From assembly GCF_017876165.1 (NCBI RefSeq), contig NZ_JAGINQ010000005.1:124001-188000 (forward strand): DNA of 64,000 nt. Direction: 5' to 3'. A program made the translations under genes and the position numbers. Under the pieces are notes generated by a model that worked only from the letters and a program-made list of their open reading frames with translations, was not told the origin of the DNA and made no database searches. The first letter of the stretch is position 1, and every line of letters starts with the position of its first letter. Below are positions 41,186 to 49,899 of this stretch, in pieces. The stretch comes from Azospirillum soli. GTDB lineage: Bacteria; Pseudomonadota; Alphaproteobacteria; Azospirillales; Azospirillaceae.

Positions 41186-42172
41186 GTGAGCTTCATGTCG
41201 ATAACCCGCCGAATGGCGTTGGGTGCGGTCATCGGGGCGGTCGCCGTCGGTGCGACGCTGGCCGTGGCGCAGACGCCGGCGTTCTTCCGCATCGGGACCG
41301 GCGGCACCGCGGGCACCTATTATCCGGTCGGCGGTCTGATCGCCAACGTCATCTCCGGCGCCAACGGCGGCGTTCCGGGCCTCGTCGCGACGGCGGTTGC
41401 CTCCAACGGTTCCGTCGCCAACATCAACGCCATCAACGGCGGGGCGTCGGAGTCGGGCTTCTCGCAGTCTGACGTCGCCTATTGGGCCTACACCGGCACG
41501 GGCCTGTTCGAGGGCAAGGGCAAGGTCGAGAACCTGCGCGCCATCGCGACGCTGTATCCGGAGACCATCCATCTCGTCGCCCGCAAGGACGCCAACATCA
41601 AGTCGGTCGCCGACCTGAAGGGCAAGCGCGTCTCGCTGGACGAGCCGGGCTCGGGCACGCTGGTGGACGCCCGCATCGTGCTGGGCGCCTTCGGCCTGAC
41701 CGAGAAGGACGTGAAGGCCGAGTATCTGAAGCCGGGACCGGCCGGCGACCGGCTGCGCGACGGGGCGCTGGACGCCTTCTTCTTCGTCGGCGGCTACCCG
41801 ACCGGCGCCATTTCCGAACTCGCCACCTCCAGCGGCATCTCGCTGGTTCCGATCAGCGGGCCGGAGGTGGACAAGCTGCTGGGCCAGTATCAGTTCTTCG
41901 CCAAGGACACCGTCCCGACCGGCACCTACAAGGACGTGGGCGAGACCCAGACCATCTCGGTCAACGCGCAGTGGATCACCAGCGCCAAGCAACCGGATGA
42001 TCTGGTCTACAACATCGTCAAGGCGCTGTGGAGCGACAACGCCCGCGCGGCGCTGGACGCCGGCCACGCCAAGGGCAAGCTGATCAAGCTGGACACGGCG
42101 ACGAGCGGTCTCGGCATCCCGCTGCATCCGGGGGCCGAGAAGTTCTATCGCGAAAAAGGCGTCCTGAAGTAA
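41186..42172 (+). CDS. TAXI-family TRAP solute receptor
   Basis: Periplasmic binding protein of about 328 residues. FRIGTGGTAGTYYPVGGLIAN is the N-terminal TAXI signature (core: FRIGTGGTAGTYYPVGG), and VSLDEPGSGTLVDARIVLGA and FFFVGGYPTGAISELA follow. The signal peptide runs from SITRRMALGAV to about VAQ. The GTG at 41186 lies six bases after GGGAG; ATG 41195 is the alternative. TAXI systems often carry glutamate or related acids. Transcribed with the fused permease and the DUF1611 gene. Confidence 0.88.
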   Translation: MSFMSITRRMALGAVIGAVAVGATLAVAQTPAFFRIGTGGTAGTYYPVGGLIANVISGANGGVPGLVATAVASNGSVANINAINGGASESGFSQSDVAYWAYTGTGLFEGKGKVENLRAIATLYPETIHLVARKDANIKSVADLKGKRVSLDEPGSGTLVDARIVLGAFGLTEKDVKAEYLKPGPAGDRLRDGALDAFFFVGGYPTGAISELATSSGISLVPISGPEVDKLLGQYQFFAKDTVPTGTYKDVGETQTISVNAQWITSAKQPDDLVYNIVKALWSDNARAALDAGHAKGKLIKLDTATSGLGIPLHPGAEKFYREKGVLK

Positions 42173-42189
42173 GCGGCCAACGGCCTTAT

Positions 42190-42220
42190 CCCCTGCTTCC
42201 GCCATGGGCGGGAGCAGGGG
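42190..42220 (+). repeat. Intercistronic stem-loop between TAXI receptor and permease
   Basis: CCCCTGCTTCCGCC and GGCGGGAGCAGGGG form a near-perfect stem of 14 pairs with a three-base loop. It lacks a U-tract; such loops after binding-protein genes often raise their mRNA level relative to the permease. Confidence 0.6.
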
Positions 42221-42241
42221 CATTTCGATTCGGGTGCATCC

Positions 42242-44326
42242 ATGACCGACGCGTTGCGCAACCCGCAGCCGACCTCCGGCCCTGCCGCCAACCAGGCTTC
42301 CATCGACCCGGCCACCCTGGAACTGGACGAGGCCAAGGCGCGGGAGCTGGAAGAAAAGTTCGATTCCGAGATCCGCTTCCGGCCCCTGGCTCCGCTCGCC
42401 GCGCGGCTGGTCGGCGGGCTGCTGATCGCGCTGTCGCTGTTCCATTACTACACGGCCGGATTCGGCCTTCTGTCGGAGATGGTCCATCGCGGCATCCACC
42501 TGGCCTTCGTGCTGGGGCTGGTTTTCCTCGTCTTTCCCTTCACGCGGCGCGGTTACGACCGGCCGGCGGAGGGCAGCCTGCTGCGGCCGCTCGGCATCGG
42601 CTGGCTCGACTGGCTGCTGGCCGCCGGGGCGGTGGCGGCGGTGCTGCACGTGCCGCTGATCCCGCTGGACGATTTGGCCTTCCGGGTCGGCAACCCGACG
42701 ACCACCGACGTGATCCTGGGCGGCACGCTGATCCTCGTGCTGCTGGAAGCGACGCGGCGGTCGGTCGGCTGGCCATTGCCGATCATCGCGCTGATCTTCA
42801 TGAGCTACGCGATCTGGGGACCGTCGATGCCGGGGCTGTTGCAGCATCCCGGCGCCACGCCCGCGCAGCTGATCGACCACCTCTACCTGACCACGCAGGG
42901 CGTCTACGGCATCGCGCTGGGGGTGGTGGCGACCTATGTGTTCCACTTCGTCCTGTTCGGCGTCTTCGCCACCCGGATCGGGCTGGGGCAGCTGTTCTTG
43001 GACTGCGCGGCTTGGGTGGCGGGGCGCTTCGCCGGTGGTCCGGCGAAGGTCGCGATCTTCGGCTCGGCCCTGTTCGGCATGATCTCCGGCTCGTCGGTCG
43101 CCAACACGGTGACGGTGGGGTCGCTGACCATCCCGGCGATGATCCGGCTGGGCTACAAGCGGCACTTCGCGGCGGCTGTGGAGTCCACGGCCTCGACCGG
43201 CGGGCAGATCACGCCGCCGATCATGGGCGCCGCTGCCTTTCTGATGATCGAGTTCCTGGGCCTGCCCTACACCACCATCATCCTGGCGGCCATCGTGCCG
43301 GCCTTCATGCATTTCTTCGGAGTGCTGGTGCAGGTGCATTTCGAGGCCAAGCGCAACGGCCTACGCGGCCTGCGCCCGGACGAGATGCCCGACCTGAAGG
43401 CCGCCTTCCGGCGCGACTGGCCGACGGTCATCCCGCTGGTCGTGCTGATCGGCGTTCTGATCGCCGGCTACACTCCTTATCTGGCGGCCTTCTGGGGCAT
43501 CACCCTGTGCATCGCGGTCGGCTTGCTGAACCCGCGCAAGCGCATGAGCGTGCGGGAGGTGCTGGACGGCCTGCGGGACGGGGCCAAGTACGCGCTGGCC
43601 GTGGGCGCGGCGGCGGCGACGGTGGGCATCATCGTCGGCGTCGTTACCCTGACCGGCGTGGGCTTCAAGATCTCCTACATCGTCACCTCAACGGCGGCGG
43701 ACATGGCGTCCTGGGTGGGGGCGGTGCTGCCGGCCTGGCTCGCCGACGCCAAGGGACTGACCCTGCTGTTCACGCTGGTCATGACCGGCGTGGTCTGCAT
43801 CCTCATGGGCTGCGGCATCCCGACCACGGCCAACTACATCATCATGGCGACCATCGCCGCCCCGGCGCTGGGTCTGCTGGGGGTGGCGCCGATCGTCGCG
43901 CATTTCTTCGTCTTCTATTACGGCGTGCTGGCGGACATCACGCCACCGGTGGCGCTCGCCGCCTACGCCGCCGCCGGCATGGCCGGAGCCGACCCGTTCA
44001 AGACCGGCAACACCGCCTTCCGGCTGGGGTTGGGCAAGGCGCTGGTGCCTTTCGTCTTCGTCTTCTCGCCCTCGTTGCTGCTGGTGGTGCCGGGCTTCAC
44101 CTGGACGGACTTCATCATCGCCTTCGTCGGCTGCATCATCGGCATCACCTGCCTGGGTGCCGCCCTGACCGGCTGGCTCCTGACCCGCACGCAGGGGTGG
44201 GAGCGGCTGCTGCTCGGTCTCGCCGCCGTGCTGCTGGTGGCGCCGGAACTGTATTCGTCCCTGATCGGTCTGGCGTTGATCGTGCCGGTGCTGGTCCGGC
44301 AGGTCGCGGCGACCCGAGCCGCTTGA
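42242..44326 (+). CDS. TRAP transporter fused permease (4TM-12TM)
   Basis: Single-chain permease of 694 residues. It corresponds to a fused DctQ-like N-terminal part (about 70-180) and a DctM-like part (about 190-640) and is the usual partner of TAXI receptors. ALFGMISGSSVANTVTVGSL and STGGQITPPIMGAAAFLM are the diagnostic motifs, and MGCGIPTTANYIIMATIAAP is near the C-terminus. Ends 13 bases before the DUF1611 gene. Confidence 0.92.
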   Translation: MTDALRNPQPTSGPAANQASIDPATLELDEAKARELEEKFDSEIRFRPLAPLAARLVGGLLIALSLFHYYTAGFGLLSEMVHRGIHLAFVLGLVFLVFPFTRRGYDRPAEGSLLRPLGIGWLDWLLAAGAVAAVLHVPLIPLDDLAFRVGNPTTTDVILGGTLILVLLEATRRSVGWPLPIIALIFMSYAIWGPSMPGLLQHPGATPAQLIDHLYLTTQGVYGIALGVVATYVFHFVLFGVFATRIGLGQLFLDCAAWVAGRFAGGPAKVAIFGSALFGMISGSSVANTVTVGSLTIPAMIRLGYKRHFAAAVESTASTGGQITPPIMGAAAFLMIEFLGLPYTTIILAAIVPAFMHFFGVLVQVHFEAKRNGLRGLRPDEMPDLKAAFRRDWPTVIPLVVLIGVLIAGYTPYLAAFWGITLCIAVGLLNPRKRMSVREVLDGLRDGAKYALAVGAAAATVGIIVGVVTLTGVGFKISYIVTSTAADMASWVGAVLPAWLADAKGLTLLFTLVMTGVVCILMGCGIPTTANYIIMATIAAPALGLLGVAPIVAHFFVFYYGVLADITPPVALAAYAAAGMAGADPFKTGNTAFRLGLGKALVPFVFVFSPSLLLVVPGFTWTDFIIAFVGCIIGITCLGAALTGWLLTRTQGWERLLLGLAAVLLVAPELYSSLIGLALIVPVLVRQVAATRAA

Positions 44327-44339
44327 GAGGATTCACCTT

Positions 44340-45356
44340 ATGGACATCGCTCATCCCTACCTCATGTTCCTCGGCGACGTTCCGGACCAGCTGGCCGCGA
44401 AGACGGCGCAGGGCATCGTCGATTGGCGGCCGGACTGGTGCCTGGGCCAGCTCCGCCTGCCGGGCTGCAAGGCCGATCTGGGCATCGGGGACCTGACGAT
44501 CGAGGAGGCCACGGCGCGCGGCGCCCGGACCTTCCTCATCGGCGTGGCGAACGCCGGGGGCGTGCTGCCGGAGCATTGGACCGAGGTCATCGTCCAGGCC
44601 ATCGCCGCCGGCATGGATGTCGCCAGCGGCCTGCACACCCGGCTGGAGAGCGTCCCGGCCATCCGCGAGGCGGCCGTGAATCATGGCCGGCAGCTGTTCA
44701 ACGCCCGCCATTCCGACCAGCGCTTCGCCACGGGCAAGGGAACCAAGCGGCCGGGGCGGCGGCTGCTGACCGTCGGGACCGACTGTTCGGTCGGCAAGAA
44801 ATACACCGCGCTCGCCCTGGAGCGGGAAATGCGCGCCCGCGGCCTCGACGCCGATTTCCGCGCCACCGGGCAGACGGGGGTGTTCATCTCCGGCCGGGGT
44901 GTGGCCATCGACGCGGTTGTGGCCGACTTCATCTCCGGTGCGGTGGAGTGGCTGTCCCCGGCGGCGGAACCCAACCATTGGGACCTGATCGAGGGGCAGG
45001 GGTCGCTGTTCCACCCGTCCTTCGCCGGGGTGTCGCTGGGCCTGCTGCACGGCGCCCAGCCGGACGCCGTCGTGGTCTGCCATGAGCCGACCCGCACCCG
45101 CATGCGCGGCGTTCAGCATCCGCTGCCGTCCATCGCGGAGGTGATCGACCTGACGTTGCGCTGCGGGCGGCTGACCAACCCGGACATCCGGCCGGTCGGC
45201 ATTTCCATCAACACGCAGGCTTATGGGGAGGACGAGGCGCGGGCCTGTCTGGAGGCGGCGGCCAAGGCCCACGATCTGCCGGCGACCGACCCGATCCGTT
45301 TCGGCGTCGGGCCGATCGTCGAGCGTCTGCTGAACGATTTCCCGAACGCGGGATAA
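44340..45356 (+). CDS. dgcN: DUF1611 family protein, DgcN-like
   Basis: A 338-residue ATP/GTP-binding-type protein of the DUF1611 family with a P-loop in VGTDCSVGKKYTALALE. Other conserved segments are ATGQTGVFISGRG and EGQGSLFHPSFAGVSLG. DgcN, a characterised member, acetylates D-glutamate in alphaproteobacteria, working with the racemase DgcA. The coupled TAXI transporter fits uptake of D-glutamate or D-glutamine. No DgcA homologue is in the window, so the assignment is by family and context, not by a complete pathway. Confidence 0.7.
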   Translation: MDIAHPYLMFLGDVPDQLAAKTAQGIVDWRPDWCLGQLRLPGCKADLGIGDLTIEEATARGARTFLIGVANAGGVLPEHWTEVIVQAIAAGMDVASGLHTRLESVPAIREAAVNHGRQLFNARHSDQRFATGKGTKRPGRRLLTVGTDCSVGKKYTALALEREMRARGLDADFRATGQTGVFISGRGVAIDAVVADFISGAVEWLSPAAEPNHWDLIEGQGSLFHPSFAGVSLGLLHGAQPDAVVVCHEPTRTRMRGVQHPLPSIAEVIDLTLRCGRLTNPDIRPVGISINTQAYGEDEARACLEAAAKAHDLPATDPIRFGVGPIVERLLNDFPNAG

Positions 45357-45362
45357 ACAGGA

Positions 45363-45396
45363 AGCCCCTCTCCCAATCGTGGGAGAGGGGCTTTTT
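45363..45396 (+). terminator. Rho-independent terminator after dgcN
   Basis: AGCCCCTCTCCCA and TGGGAGAGGGGCTTTTT form a 13-bp stem with a four-base loop and five T. The bacterioferritin gene ends from the other side. Confidence 0.9.
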
Positions 45397-45399
45397 CAA

Positions 45400-45876
45400 T
45401 CAGCTGTCGCCGTAAATCTGCTCCTGCTGGTAGGCGGTCAGGCCCACGCGCTGGATCAGGTCGAGCTGGGTTTCGATCCAGTCGATGTGCTCTTCGGTGT
45501 CCTCCAGCAGATCCTCCAGGATCTCGCGGGATTCGTAGTCGCGGACCTGCTCGCAGACGGTGATGGCGGCGATCACGTCGGCGCGGGCGGTGTGCTCCAC
45601 CTTCAGGTCGTTGTTCAGGATCTCCGGCACGTCCTCGCCGATCGCCAGCTTGCCCAGATCCTGAAGGTTGGGAAGGCCCTCAAGGAACAGGATGCGCTCG
45701 ATCATCTTGTCGGCGTGCTTCATCTCGTCGATGGATTCTTCGTAGAGCTTGTGCGCGATCCGCTTCAATCCCCAGTTCTTCAGGATGCGGGCGTGCAGAA
45801 AGTACTGGTTGATCGCGGTCAGCTCGTTCGTCAGAATCTTGTTGAGATGCGAAATGACCTGAGGGTCGCCCTTCAT
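45400..45876 (-). CDS. bfr: Bacterioferritin
   Basis: Iron-storage ferritin that forms 24-subunit shells with haem. At 158 residues it has the ferroxidase ligands E18 in [16 protein letters not shown]51 and H54 in EMKHADKMI, and the matching EEHIDWIE helix. The haem ligand Met52 is present. ATG 45876 was chosen because GGGAG is seven bases ahead; GTG 45882 is too close to it. Faces dgcN across the terminator. Confidence 0.95.
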   Translation of the reverse strand: MKGDPQVISHLNKILTNELTAINQYFLHARILKNWGLKRIAHKLYEESIDEMKHADKMIERILFLEGLPNLQDLGKLAIGEDVPEILNNDLKVEHTARADVIAAITVCEQVRDYESREILEDLLEDTEEHIDWIETQLDLIQRVGLTAYQQEQIYGDS

Positions 45877-46011
45877 GCTCACTCTCCCGTCGGTTGTGTT
45901 TGGCGTCTATCGCGCATAGAGCGACCATGCCGAATGTCGGGCCGCTTGGCAATCCGGCTTACGATCAACCCACAATTCTTTTATGGTTATGTGGCCGACG
46001 CATGACGCCGA

Positions 46012-46139
46012 TTGTGCACCGTTGTGCAGATTTGGCCGGTCCGCGAATCTGCACAATGGAAGAAATCGCTCTTTCCGTGTGCCGGATCAGCGATTTACGA
46101 ACCTTTGTTCGTGCACGCCCATTGTGCAGCCCTGCACAA
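46012..46139. repeat. Cluster of TTGTGCA inverted repeats
   Basis: TTGTGCAGATT (46022-46032) is followed 13 bases later by its exact inverse AATCTGCACAA (46046-46056). TTGTGCAG-CC-CTGCACAA (46122-46139) is a perfect two-base-spaced palindrome, and single TTGTGCA or GTGCAC copies occur at 46012 and 46111. They fall in the 515-base spacer between bfr and the HTH gene at 46392, which has no other gene that I can see. They may be operators or iterons. Confidence 0.6.
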
Positions 46140-46391
46140 CGATTCGCGTAGAAACGAATCGATGAGCCATGCGCAAAGCGCAGGACGTGCAACACCGCGC
46201 AACAGCTTTTCGTGGCGTGTTGCATGGGGTGCGACGCAGGTCTGGCGTTGATGGTGAAAGGATAGGCGACTCGCTTGTGTGAGGCAAGGGCAACACGGCG
46301 GCTTGCCATTGAGGGAATTCGCGTTACCATGAACGCCCTCCGGTGGCGGTGCATCGGGGGCGGAGCGCGGCCACAGCGGGGAACGACGGGC

Positions 46392-46931
46392 ATGGAGCGG
46401 GGCGATGCCGGGTACTTGCGGGTCGTGGCGGGAATGCCCGATTCGAAGGACCGCCTGCCGTCCAGCGCCGGGCGCCGGCTGAAGGGCGAGGAGCGCCGGG
46501 CGCTGGTCGAACGCCTGCGCCGCCAGGGCTGGAGCTACCGCCGCATCTCCGACGAGTTGAACATCAGCTACGCGACCGTGGCGCGCTGGCTGGATGGCCC
46601 CGAGGCGGCCAGCCCGCCGCTGGAGCCCCTGCCGATCCGCCCCCTGCCGATGCGGATCGCCGCGCCGCGCCCGCCCGTGGCGTCGGTGCATGCGCCGTCC
46701 GCATTGCCGGAGCCCGAGTCGGCGCTACCCCTCATTGAACATTTGATCTCTCAAAATCGCGCGTTGTTGCAGCGGGTTGATCAACTGGCGTCCGTCAGCG
46801 CCGCGCAAAAGCAGGCGATCGCCGATCTTGAAGTGCGCCTCGTCTCCAACATCGAGGATCAGCACAAGAAATTGGGGGAACGTCTGCTCGATTCCATCAA
46901 GTTGTTGTTGCGGAAGTTCTCCCCCCTGTGA
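46392..46931 (+). CDS. Helix-turn-helix protein with C-terminal coiled coil
   Basis: About 179 residues; the start is uncertain (46329, 46392 or 46434). LVERLRRQGWSYRRISDELN and SYATVARWLDG form a resolvase/MerR-like helix-turn-helix. After a Pro-rich linker, LIEHLISQNRALLQRVDQLA to LLDSIKLLLRKFS is a heptad-patterned coiled coil. No catalytic resolvase domain is present. It is 200 bases before the T6SS operon in the same direction and next to the TTGTGCA repeats, so it could regulate the T6SS or bind those repeats. This is inference. Confidence 0.6.
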   Translation: MERGDAGYLRVVAGMPDSKDRLPSSAGRRLKGEERRALVERLRRQGWSYRRISDELNISYATVARWLDGPEAASPPLEPLPIRPLPMRIAAPRPPVASVHAPSALPEPESALPLIEHLISQNRALLQRVDQLASVSAAQKQAIADLEVRLVSNIEDQHKKLGERLLDSIKLLLRKFSPL

Positions 46932-47047
46932 GTCGGGCGCGAGTCACGCGACACGCCGCCGTATGCGAGCCGACAAAATCGTTCCTGAAATGTGGATTTC
47001 GGCGCTGTGATATTGCGCGCGCCGATGGATAAGCACTTGTTTCTTCG

Positions 47048-47064
47048 TTAGTGCTTTGCGCACT
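47048..47064 (+). repeat. Small stem-loop before the T6SS operon
   Basis: TAGTGC and GCACTA pair around TTTGC, 70 bases before the first T6SS gene. It may be an operator rather than an RNA structure. No clear sigma-54 promoter was seen here. Confidence 0.3.
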
Positions 47065-47132
47065 ATCCAATCGGATTGCCCCGAAGGAGGGGTAATTTCC
47101 GGTCGGCTTCCATCGCAGGGAGAGGGAGAAAC

Positions 47133-47630
47133 GTGATCCACGCGCCGTGGCCCAGGGGAGGGGCCGCCGCATCCGGCACCTCGTTCCGGATCGTTCCGGT
47201 CCTGTTGTGCGCCGCGCTGGCCCTGGCGGCCTGCGCGCTGACGGATTCGCGGATCAAGACCAAAACGGTGGAGATCGAGGTGGCGCCCAACGCCAACGCC
47301 GACAACGCGTTGGCCGTGGATCTGGTGTTCGTCCATGAGAACACGCTGCTGCCGTCCTTCACCGAAATGCCCTCGGCCAACTGGTTCAAGAACCGGGAGC
47401 AGCTGAAGCTCGCCAATCCCACGGGCATCGAGGTCCACTCCTTCGAGGTCATCCCCGGCCAGAAAGGCCCGCGCTTCAAGGTGGAGGGCCGCGCCAACGA
47501 CGCGTTGGGCGCCTTCGTCTTCGCCGGCTACGACACGCCGGGGCCGCACCGCGCCCGCATCGACGGCATCCCCACCGTGGTCCTCCGCCTCGGCGAGAAG
47601 GACTTCGCGGTGGCCGCCCCCGCCTCCTAG
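47133..47630 (+). CDS. tssJ: T6SS outer-membrane lipoprotein (TssJ-like)
   Basis: A 165-residue lipoprotein. The lipobox is LAACALTD, so Cys is lipidated and the protein anchored in the outer membrane. TssJ links the TssLM membrane complex there. The mature part is beta-rich (VLFVHENTLLPSF, KVEGRANDALGAFVFAGYD). The start is GTG 47133 after AGGGAGAGGGAGAAAC. Similarity to TssJ is by place (first in tssJKLM order), size and lipobox; the sequence is divergent. Confidence 0.65.
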   Translation: MIHAPWPRGGAAASGTSFRIVPVLLCAALALAACALTDSRIKTKTVEIEVAPNANADNALAVDLVFVHENTLLPSFTEMPSANWFKNREQLKLANPTGIEVHSFEVIPGQKGPRFKVEGRANDALGAFVFAGYDTPGPHRARIDGIPTVVLRLGEKDFAVAAPAS

Positions 47631-47655
47631 ACCCAATCCGCCAGCGCGAGACGGC

Positions 47656-49029
47656 ATGAGCCATCCAAACCCGCCGCCCGATCCAGTCCAGTGGTACGAG
47701 GGGATGCTGCTGACCCCGCAGCATTTCCAGCAGTCCTGGCTGCGTCAGGACCAGTTGCTGCATTACCACCTCGCCCGGCTGTCGCCCTTCCATTACGGCG
47801 TGCGCACGCTGAAGGTGGATCAGGCCATGCTGGTGGTCGGCATCTTCCGCATTCTGGCGCTGGAAGCGGTGATGCCCGACGGGCTGGTGGTGGACCATCC
47901 GGGCGAGGGGGGCGGGGACCTTCAGATCAGTCTGCAACCCTACGCCGACCAGCTGAAGGATGCTCCGGCGACCGTGCATCTGGTGGTGCCGGTCTACAAG
48001 CCGGGCGCCGCCGCCGGGGGCGAGCTGGCGCGCTACCGTTCGGTGGACGGCGCGCCGGTGGTGGACGAGAACACCGGGGACAACGAACAGTCCATGCCGC
48101 GCCTGCGGCCCCGCCTGTCCCTGCTGGTGGGGGAGGAGGTGCCGGCGAAGTTCGTGGCGCTGCCCATCGCCCGCGTCGTCTATCGGAACGAGGCGTTCCA
48201 GCTGACCGACTATGTGCCGCCGGCCTTCGGGACGACGGCGGAGTCTCCGCTGGCCGACGCCTGCCGCACGGTCGCCAAGCGGCTGCGCGAGAAGGCCGCC
48301 TATCTGGCCGGGCGCCTGCGGGCGCCGGCCGGCACGGTGCAGGCGCCCATGGTGGCCGAGACGCGCCACGCCGTGCAGTGCCTGACCGCCGGCCTGCCGC
48401 AGCTGGAGGCGGTGCTTGGCGCCGGGGCCGTCCATCCCTTCGCGCTGCATTCGGTGCTGTGCGGCATCGCCGGTCAGGTGGCCTCGCTGGGGCCGGGGCT
48501 GCTGCCGCCGATCTTCGACGCCTACGACCACCGCGATCCGCTGGGCTCGCTCCGGCCGGTGCTGGCGTTCGTCGAGCGCATGATCGACACGGTCAGCGAG
48601 ACCTTCGTGACGATCCGCTTCGCCGCTGACGAGGCCGGCTTCCGCCTGAAGATTGAAGCGGCTTGGTTGAATGGACATGGGCTGGAGGGCGACGGATTGC
48701 TGGTTGGCCTGCGGCTGGCGCCCGGCCAGACGGAGGCGGAGGCCGAGTCCTGGATGGGCGACGCCCTGATCGCGTCGGCCGAGAACATGGGGATCCTGCG
48801 CGAACGCCGGCTGCGCGGTGCGGCGCGCGGGCGCATCGAGCGCGACGACCGGCTGGAGGTGGTGCCGGAACGTGGCGTCCTGCTGTACCGCATCGCCGCC
48901 GACGCCGCCTACATCGAGGCCGACCGCGTGCTGGAAATGGCCAATCCCGGCGAGCGCCAGGGCGCCCGCCGCCCGGCCGAGATCGCGCTGTACGTCGCCC
49001 CGCCGGGCGGCGGCCCGGTCGGCGCGTAA
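47656..49029 (+). CDS. tssK: T6SS baseplate protein TssK
   Basis: Baseplate-to-membrane connector of 457 residues. PVQWYEGMLLTPQHFQQSWLRQ at the N-terminus and GVRTLKVDQ soon after are the defining TssK (DUF876) segments. Its shell domain docks to TssFGE and its head to TssL/TssM. Follows tssJ by 25 bases and precedes tssL by 14. Confidence 0.93.
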   Translation: MSHPNPPPDPVQWYEGMLLTPQHFQQSWLRQDQLLHYHLARLSPFHYGVRTLKVDQAMLVVGIFRILALEAVMPDGLVVDHPGEGGGDLQISLQPYADQLKDAPATVHLVVPVYKPGAAAGGELARYRSVDGAPVVDENTGDNEQSMPRLRPRLSLLVGEEVPAKFVALPIARVVYRNEAFQLTDYVPPAFGTTAESPLADACRTVAKRLREKAAYLAGRLRAPAGTVQAPMVAETRHAVQCLTAGLPQLEAVLGAGAVHPFALHSVLCGIAGQVASLGPGLLPPIFDAYDHRDPLGSLRPVLAFVERMIDTVSETFVTIRFAADEAGFRLKIEAAWLNGHGLEGDGLLVGLRLAPGQTEAEAESWMGDALIASAENMGILRERRLRGAARGRIERDDRLEVVPERGVLLYRIAADAAYIEADRVLEMANPGERQGARRPAEIALYVAPPGGGPVGA

Positions 49030-49043
49030 GGGGCACGGATCGC

Positions 49044-49889
49044 ATGGACGCACCGGCTCAGATGCCCATGCAGCCCCCGGCCCCGGCCGGCCTGCCGCCG
49101 TCCGTCGCGAACCTGCTGATGGGCAGCCGGGGCGGCGACACGATGCTCGTGCAGTTCGGCGATTTCTTCGCGGAGCTGCTGCGCCTGAAATACGCGCTGT
49201 CCGCCGGCCGCATGGGAACGGGAGAGGATGGGCTGACGCCGGCCAACCTCGCCGGGATGGTGCATCAGCGGCTGCGCATGCTGCTGGAAAGCCAAGCGGT
49301 CCGCGCCCGGCATTGGGGCGGCAGCTACGGTGAGGCGCTGTACCGCGAGGCGCAGTACGTCATGGCCGCGCTGGCCGACGAGACGATGCTGCTGCGGGTG
49401 AACTGGGACGGGCGCGACGTCTGGGCGGACCGGCTGCTGGAAACCGCGCTGTTCGGCACGCGGGTGGCCGGCGAGCGGGTGTTCGAGCGGCTGGACGCGC
49501 TGCTGGCCGACAGCTCCCGCGCCTCGCCCGATCTGGCGACGGTCTATCTGGTGGCGCTGGCGCTGGGGTTCCGCGGACGCTGCTGGCGGCCGGAGGACGA
49601 GGGGGAACTGCGCGCCTACCGCACCGCGCTGGCCCGCATCATCGCCCGCCACGATCCGGAACTTGCCCGCGAAGGCGGCCATCTGTTCGAACAGGCCTAC
49701 GGGCACACCATCGAACAGGGGCGGCCGGTGCGCATGCCGCACCTGCGCCCGTGGGGGCTCGCCTTGGTCGCGCTGGTCGCGCTGTTCCTGGCCGGCAGCC
49801 ACGCGCTGTGGGTGACCCGGACCGCCGATCTGGAGCAGGCGCTCGACCGGATCGAACGGGCCCATTCCGGCCCGGCGCCGGGCCAGTGA
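49044..49889 (+). CDS. tssL: T6SS inner-membrane protein TssL (DotU family)
   Basis: A 281-residue protein with a cytoplasmic IcmH/DotU domain and one C-terminal membrane helix (LALVALVALFLAGSHALWV). ALADETMLLRVNWDGRDVW holds the conserved core (typically DE and W). The start at 49044 follows GGGGCACGGATCG. No peptidoglycan-binding domain is attached. Forms the membrane complex with TssM and TssJ. The longer frame to 48663 overlaps tssK and was rejected. Confidence 0.92.
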   Translation: MDAPAQMPMQPPAPAGLPPSVANLLMGSRGGDTMLVQFGDFFAELLRLKYALSAGRMGTGEDGLTPANLAGMVHQRLRMLLESQAVRARHWGGSYGEALYREAQYVMAALADETMLLRVNWDGRDVWADRLLETALFGTRVAGERVFERLDALLADSSRASPDLATVYLVALALGFRGRCWRPEDEGELRAYRTALARIIARHDPELAREGGHLFEQAYGHTIEQGRPVRMPHLRPWGLALVALVALFLAGSHALWVTRTADLEQALDRIERAHSGPAPGQ

Positions 49890-49899
49890 GGGGGACCCC

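Noticed and set aside
46392..46931. Serine-resolvase or transposase gene
   Set aside because: Only the helix-turn-helix is present. No catalytic resolvase or DDE domain, terminal repeats or target duplication was seen.
46932..47132. Sigma-54 promoter before the T6SS operon
   Set aside because: I looked for the GG-N10-GC pattern of TGGCAC-N5-TTGCA and found no convincing match.
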